In this document: positions 6,663 to 9,440 of the stretch, piece by piece
Layout: the number at the start of each line of letters is the position of its first letter
How positions within the stretch are numbered: position 1 is the stretch's first letter
NCBI GenBank assembly: GCA_900548595.1
Contig: URLB01000083.1
Location: forward strand, 1-9,440
Source of the DNA: an uncultured Eubacteriales bacterium
Lineage (GTDB): Bacteria; Bacillota; Clostridia; Lachnospirales; Anaerotignaceae
Length of the DNA: 9,440 bases
Direction of reading: 5' to 3'
Notes under the pieces: generated by a model
The model's database searches: none
What the model was told of the DNA's origin: nothing
Seen by the model: only the letters and a program-made list of their open reading frames with translations
Position numbers and translations under genes: made by a program

Positions 6663-8618
6663 GTGTCGGAAGAAAATACAAAAGAATTAACAGCCAGCCA
6701 GCTTTCGGAGCAGGAGGGTTTCAGAAGGGATAAGCTTGCGGCTCTTCAGGCTGAAGGAAAAGACCCGTTTGAAATAGTTAAATATGATGTTACACATCAC
6801 AGTAGCGATATTCACAATAATTTTGACGAACTCGAAGAAAAAGAAGTTTCCGTTGCGGGAAGACTTATGAACAAGCGTGTAATGGGAAAAGCTTCTTTCA
6901 TCAATATACAGGACAGAGACGGAAGAGTTCAGGGATATATAAGCAAAAACGATGTCGGAGAAGAAAGCTATCTTGCTTTTAAAAAGTTCGACATAGGCGA
7001 TATTATCGGAATAAAGGGTATTGTTTTCAGAACTCAGAAAGGCGAAATATCCATAAGAGCCAATGAAATCACTCTTCTTTCAAAGAGCCTTAAGGTTCTT
7101 CCCGAGAAATTCCACGGACTTAACGACCAGGAACTCAGATACAGACAGAGATACCTTGACCTCATCATGAACCCTGATGTTAAGGATACGTTTATTAAGC
7201 GTTCCGCAGTACTTAGAGAGATCAGAAATTACCTTGACTCTAAGAATTTCCTTGAGGTTGAAACTCCTGTTCTCCAGACGATCCCCGGAGGAGCCGCAGC
7301 AAGACCTTTCATCACACATCATAACGCTCTCGATATAGATATGTATTGCCGTATTGCTCTTGAGCTTCCTCTTAAGAGACTTATTGTCGGCGGTCTTGAG
7401 AGAGTATATGAGATAGGACGAGTGTTCAGAAACGAGGGTATCGATATAAGACATAATCCCGAGTTTACACTTATTGAAATATATCAGGCGTTTACAGACT
7501 ACCACGGAATGATGGACCTTGCGGAAGGTCTTTTCAGAACGGTTGCGGAGAAGGTAGTAGGCTCTACAGTGCTTAACTACGGCGGATATGAGCTTGACCT
7601 CGGAAAGCCTTTTGAAAGACTTACAATGGTTGACGCGGTTAAGAAATATGCTGACGTTGACTTTGATAAAATCGAGAACACGGAAGAAGCGAGAAAAATT
7701 GCTTCTGAAAGAGGAATCGCTTTTGAAGAAAGACATGCGAAGGGCGATATTCTTAACCTTTTCTTTGAAGAATATGTTGAGAAAAATCTTATACAGCCTA
7801 CGTTTATTACAGACTATCCTGTTGAGATTTCTCCTCTTACAAAGAGAAAGCCGAGCAAGCCGGAATATACGGAAAGATTTGAGCTTTTCATTGTCGGACG
7901 TGAGTATGGAAATGCTTATTCGGAGTTGAACGACCCTATCGACCAGAGAAAACGTTTTGAACACCAGGAAGCAATGCGTGCAGCCGGAGACGACGAGGCT
8001 AATATGATTGATGAGGATTTCCTTACAGCGCTTGAATACGGTATGCCTCCTACAGGCGGAATCGGAATCGGCGTTGACAGACTTGTAATGCTTATGACAG
8101 AGTCTGTAAGCATAAGAGACGTTATTTTATTCCCGACAATGAAGAGCATGGGAGCCGCAAAGAATGAAGCTAATAATGCTGCACAGTCTGCGCCGGTTGA
8201 AAAAACAGTGGAAAAAGCAATCGCTGAAGTGAAAGAAACATATGATTTCTCTAATGTAGAAGTGGAACCATTATTCAAAGATATGGTTGATTTTGACACA
8301 TTCAGCAAGTCAGATTTCCGTGCTGTAAAGGTAAAAGAATGTGAAGCAGTTCCAAAATCTAAGAAACTTCTGAAGTTCGTATTAGATGACGGAAGTGGCG
8401 TAGATCGTGTGATTTTAAGCGGAATTCACGATTACTATGAGCCAGAATTCTTAGTAGGAAAGACATTACTTGCAATTACAAACCTTCCACCACGTAAGAT
8501 GATGGGAATTGATTCTTGCGGTATGATTATCTCCGCTACACATCTTGTAGAAGGAAGAGAAGGACTCAATGTTTTGATTCTTGATGATAAGATTCCGGCA
8601 GGAGCAAAACTGTACTAA
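6663..8618 (+). CDS. lysS: Lysyl-tRNA synthetase (class II) with C-terminal tRNA-binding domain
   Basis: A 651-residue enzyme charging tRNA-Lys, about 150 residues longer than a standard bacterial LysRS. GTG 6663 is supported by AGGAGG at 6649-6654, 8 bases upstream. Domains: anticodon-binding OB fold (about 62-143); class II core with motif 2 beginning at R247 (VFRNEGIDIRHNPEF) and motif 3 GGIGIGVDR (465-473); the core ends at FPTMK (490-494). An Ala/Glu-rich linker (about 497-530) leads to a second OB-type tRNA-binding domain (about 544-651) of the EMAP-II/Trbp111/MetRS-C-terminal kind, with DFRAVKV, SKKLLKF and GMIISA segments. To my knowledge this extension occurs in Lachnospiraceae relatives. 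Codon use changes sharply in the last ~120 codons: Pro is CCA in 5 of 6 against 0 of 19 before, Ile ATA vanishes, TTA leucine rises. The frame stays intact across the change. Confidence 0.95.
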   Translation: MSEENTKELTASQLSEQEGFRRDKLAALQAEGKDPFEIVKYDVTHHSSDIHNNFDELEEKEVSVAGRLMNKRVMGKASFINIQDRDGRVQGYISKNDVGEESYLAFKKFDIGDIIGIKGIVFRTQKGEISIRANEITLLSKSLKVLPEKFHGLNDQELRYRQRYLDLIMNPDVKDTFIKRSAVLREIRNYLDSKNFLEVETPVLQTIPGGAAARPFITHHNALDIDMYCRIALELPLKRLIVGGLERVYEIGRVFRNEGIDIRHNPEFTLIEIYQAFTDYHGMMDLAEGLFRTVAEKVVGSTVLNYGGYELDLGKPFERLTMVDAVKKYADVDFDKIENTEEARKIASERGIAFEERHAKGDILNLFFEEYVEKNLIQPTFITDYPVEISPLTKRKPSKPEYTERFELFIVGREYGNAYSELNDPIDQRKRFEHQEAMRAAGDDEANMIDEDFLTALEYGMPPTGGIGIGVDRLVMLMTESVSIRDVILFPTMKSMGAAKNEANNAAQSAPVEKTVEKAIAEVKETYDFSNVEVEPLFKDMVDFDTFSKSDFRAVKVKECEAVPKSKKLLKFVLDDGSGVDRVILSGIHDYYEPEFLVGKTLLAITNLPPRKMMGIDSCGMIISATHLVEGREGLNVLILDDKIPAGAKLY

Positions 8619-8639
8619 GTGAGTAAAAATACTTCGCAA

Positions 8640-8680
8640 TTTGACAACAAAAATTTTCTTTGACAACAATTTGACAACAA
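8640..8680 (+). repeat. Three direct copies of TTTGACAACAA
   Basis: Exact copies lie at 8640-8650, 8659-8669 and 8670-8680; the last two are contiguous and the first is separated by 8 bases. The core TGACAA also occurs inverted as TTGTCA at 8723-8728. Location just inside the presumed element end fits integrase arm-type binding sites or accessory-factor sites. Each copy also contains TTGACA, a -35-like hexamer, but no good -10 box follows at the right distance. Confidence 0.85.
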
Positions 8681-8697
8681 ATTCGTATTCCAACATG

Positions 8698-8720
8698 AAT
8701 CATCATGAAGAATGGTGATT
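8698..8720 (+). repeat. Inverted repeat, 9-bp arms
   Basis: AATCATCAT (8698-8706) and ATGGTGATT (8712-8720) pair with one G-U around a five-base loop GAAGA. There is no T run after it, so it is not a terminator; it may be a protein-binding site in the element end. Confidence 0.6.
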
Positions 8721-8740
8721 AGTTGTCAGTAATACTACTC

Positions 8741-8758
8741 CAACAATATGGATTGTTG
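8741..8758 (+). repeat. Inverted repeat, 7-bp arms
   Basis: CAACAAT (8741-8747) and ATTGTTG (8752-8758) are perfect reverse complements with an ATGG loop. It abuts the terminator stem at 8760 and shares the CAACAA string with the upstream direct repeats. Confidence 0.6.
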
Positions 8759-8759
8759 A

Positions 8760-8804
8760 GGGCACTTTTTGAAAGAAAAATCTTTCAGAGAGTGCCCTTT
8801 TTTT
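8760..8804 (+). terminator. Strong intrinsic terminator downstream of lysS
   Basis: GGGCACT (8760-8766) pairs with AGTGCCC (8791-8797), and TGAAAGA (8770-8776) with TCTTTCA (8781-8787); the three bases between pair as U-G, U-A, U-G, giving a continuous ~17-bp stem with an AAAA loop, then T7. It should stop lysS transcription before the element genes. Confidence 0.95.
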
Positions 8805-8857
8805 ATTCATTAACAATGTCCGTTGTGGTTGAGTAAAAGCTGAAAGGAGAAACAGAT

Positions 8858-9094
8858 TTGAAAACAGAAAATATGTACTATAACCAACAGAAACGTTCAG
8901 AGGTAAAAGAAGAAGCCCGTCGACTTAGAAGAAAATTTCTTCGTTATCAACAAGCAGAAATCGTATATAGCCTGTCACATAAAAAGTTGATGGAACTTGC
9001 AAATGATGCGGGTGCGATTTACAGAATGGATGGAATCGTTTTGATAAACAGAGAAATCTTTGATGAATATCTTGAACAATTTCATGAAAAATAA
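8858..9094 (+). CDS. Small excisionase-like / DUF6462-type protein, copy 1
   Basis: A 78-residue basic protein starting at TTG 8858, supported by AGGAG (8845-8849) 8 bases upstream; the next ATG (8873) would leave poor spacing. After a charged N-terminus (RSEVKEEARRLRRKF) comes the pattern F-L-R-Y-Q-x-A, Y-S-L, L-x-x-x-A-x-x-A-G-A-I-Y, V-L-I-N-x-x-x-F-x-x-Y-L. This matches, as I recall it, the DUF6462 family of small proteins encoded near parA in Lachnospiraceae mobile elements, and it has the shape of a MerR/excisionase-type winged helix that binds DNA. The likely role is excision control or regulation of element genes; this is inference. It lies downstream of the lysS terminator, so it needs its own promoter, which I could not identify. 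Confidence 0.82.
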   Translation: MKTENMYYNQQKRSEVKEEARRLRRKFLRYQQAEIVYSLSHKKLMELANDAGAIYRMDGIVLINREIFDEYLEQFHEK

Positions 9095-9126
9095 GATGAC
9101 AAATCGGAGAAAGGAATTTAGTTGAG

Positions 9127-9384
9127 ATGCATGGAAAGGTATGGATGTTTTCTAATCTTATTGATGATGAAGATATAGAATTTATGCAACATGAATTTAT
9201 AAGTTATAAACAAGCTATGGATTATTACGAGCTTGGATATAAGCCAATCGTAAGATTATCGCATAAGGCAGGAGCAGTTTATAAGATTGGGAAAAAAGTT
9301 CTAATTAAGCGAAGTACATTTGAAAAATATCTGCGAGAAAATATCAGAAGGGAGAAAGAAGAATGGGAAAGGTTATTTCAGTAG
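9127..9384 (+). CDS. Small excisionase-like / DUF6462-type protein, copy 2
   Basis: An 85-residue protein starting at ATG 9127, with AGGA at 9112-9115. Its central region aligns with the preceding gene: F-I-S-Y-K-Q-A against F-L-R-Y-Q-Q-A, KAGAVYKIGKKVLIKR against DAGAIYRMDGIVLINR, and FEKYL against FDEYL. The N-terminus is acidic (DDEDIEF) and the C-terminus is a charged helix (RREKEEWERLF), so the two paralogues differ mostly at the ends. Expected to be a small DNA-binding excisionase or regulator; partner and target are unknown. It overlaps parA by 22 bases in another frame, indicating a shared transcript and probable translational coupling. Confidence 0.82.
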   Translation: MHGKVWMFSNLIDDEDIEFMQHEFISYKQAMDYYELGYKPIVRLSHKAGAVYKIGKKVLIKRSTFEKYLRENIRREKEEWERLFQ

Positions 9385-9440
9385 CAAACCAGAAAGGCGG
9401 AGTTGCAAAAAGTACAACGACTTTAAATCTTGGAGTTGGG
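9363..9440 (+). CDS. parA: ParA/Soj-family partition ATPase, 5' part (3' end outside window)
   Basis: Only the first 26 codons are inside the window, yet they show the hallmark deviant Walker A motif: VANQKGGVAKSTTTLNLGVG, with KGGVAKST at residues 11-18 matching KGGxxK[ST]. ParA ATPases position plasmids or elements for segregation; in integrative conjugative elements they are thought to stabilise the excised circle. ATG 9363 follows GGGAG (9350-9354) with 8-base spacing and lies within the end of the preceding gene. The alanine before the catalytic lysine replaces the more common glycine, which the family motif tolerates. Family membership is firm; whether a parB partner follows cannot be seen. 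Confidence 0.92.
   Translation, partial: MGKVISVANQKGGVAKSTTTLNLGVG

Larger units (their letters stand above)
8619..9440 (+). mobile_element. End of an integrative (probably conjugative) element at lysS
   Basis: Directly after lysS the housekeeping layout stops. A 239-base non-coding stretch (8619-8857) holds triple 11-base direct repeats, two inverted repeats and a strong terminator, followed by two small excisionase-like genes and a parA with overlapping or near-adjacent spacing. Such small HTH-type genes plus parA are typical of Clostridia integrative conjugative elements. The 3' ends of conserved genes are common integration sites. Integrase, relaxase and the other attachment site are not in the window, and the exact junction is not fixed: it could lie inside the 3' third of lysS, where codon use changes. 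A plasmid or phage-like origin is less likely given the chromosomal flank. Confidence 0.65.

Noticed and set aside
7080..7964. Long open frame on the minus strand inside lysS
   Set aside because: It is fully antisense to a certain gene, has low-complexity shadow-like composition and no recognisable motif or ribosome-binding site.
8641..8700. TTGACA hexamers in the direct repeats as -35 boxes
   Set aside because: No convincing -10 box lies 16-18 bases after any of the three, and the strong terminator at 8760 would block transcription towards the element genes.

Overview
The window reads as a chromosomal segment of a low-to-mid GC Firmicute of class Clostridia, most likely Lachnospiraceae. This rests on the gene order (phoH-ybeY-…-era-yqzL-recO-glyS, then greA-lysS), a glycine T-box, purine-rich Shine-Dalgarno sites, AGA/ATA-rich codon use, and a lysyl-tRNA synthetase carrying an extra C-terminal tRNA-binding domain. 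No rRNA, tRNA or CRISPR array is visible.

Positions 1-3422 form a tightly packed plus-strand housekeeping cluster: the 3' part of phoH, ybeY (rRNA maturation), a family-4-type Fe-S uracil-DNA glycosylase, era (30S assembly GTPase), a 39-residue YqzL-family ORF and recO (recombinational repair). Positions 3423-3660 hold a promoter with a perfect -35 box and a tRNA-Gly T-box leader with its own terminator; it controls glyS (3700-5082), which ends at a strong hairpin terminator. A gene I cannot name (5157-5993), with a Rossmann-like C-terminal half, stands between glyS and the greA-lysS pair. That pair has an upstream promoter matching the sigma-A consensus exactly (TTGACA-17-TATAAT).

From about 8250 the character of the DNA changes. 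The last ~120 codons of lysS use codons almost absent from the rest of the gene (proline CCA 5 of 6, against 0 of 19). A 239-base non-coding stretch follows, with three copies of an 11-base direct repeat, two inverted repeats and a strong terminator. Then come two small paralogous excisionase-like (DUF6462-type) genes and the start of a parA. I read this as one end of an integrative (conjugative) element lodged at the 3' end of lysS, with the 3' end of lysS probably replaced by imported sequence. The integrase and the second attachment site lie outside the window.

In function, the chromosomal genes serve ribosome assembly, tRNA charging, transcript-cleavage rescue and DNA repair. The final 600 bases are element maintenance genes.
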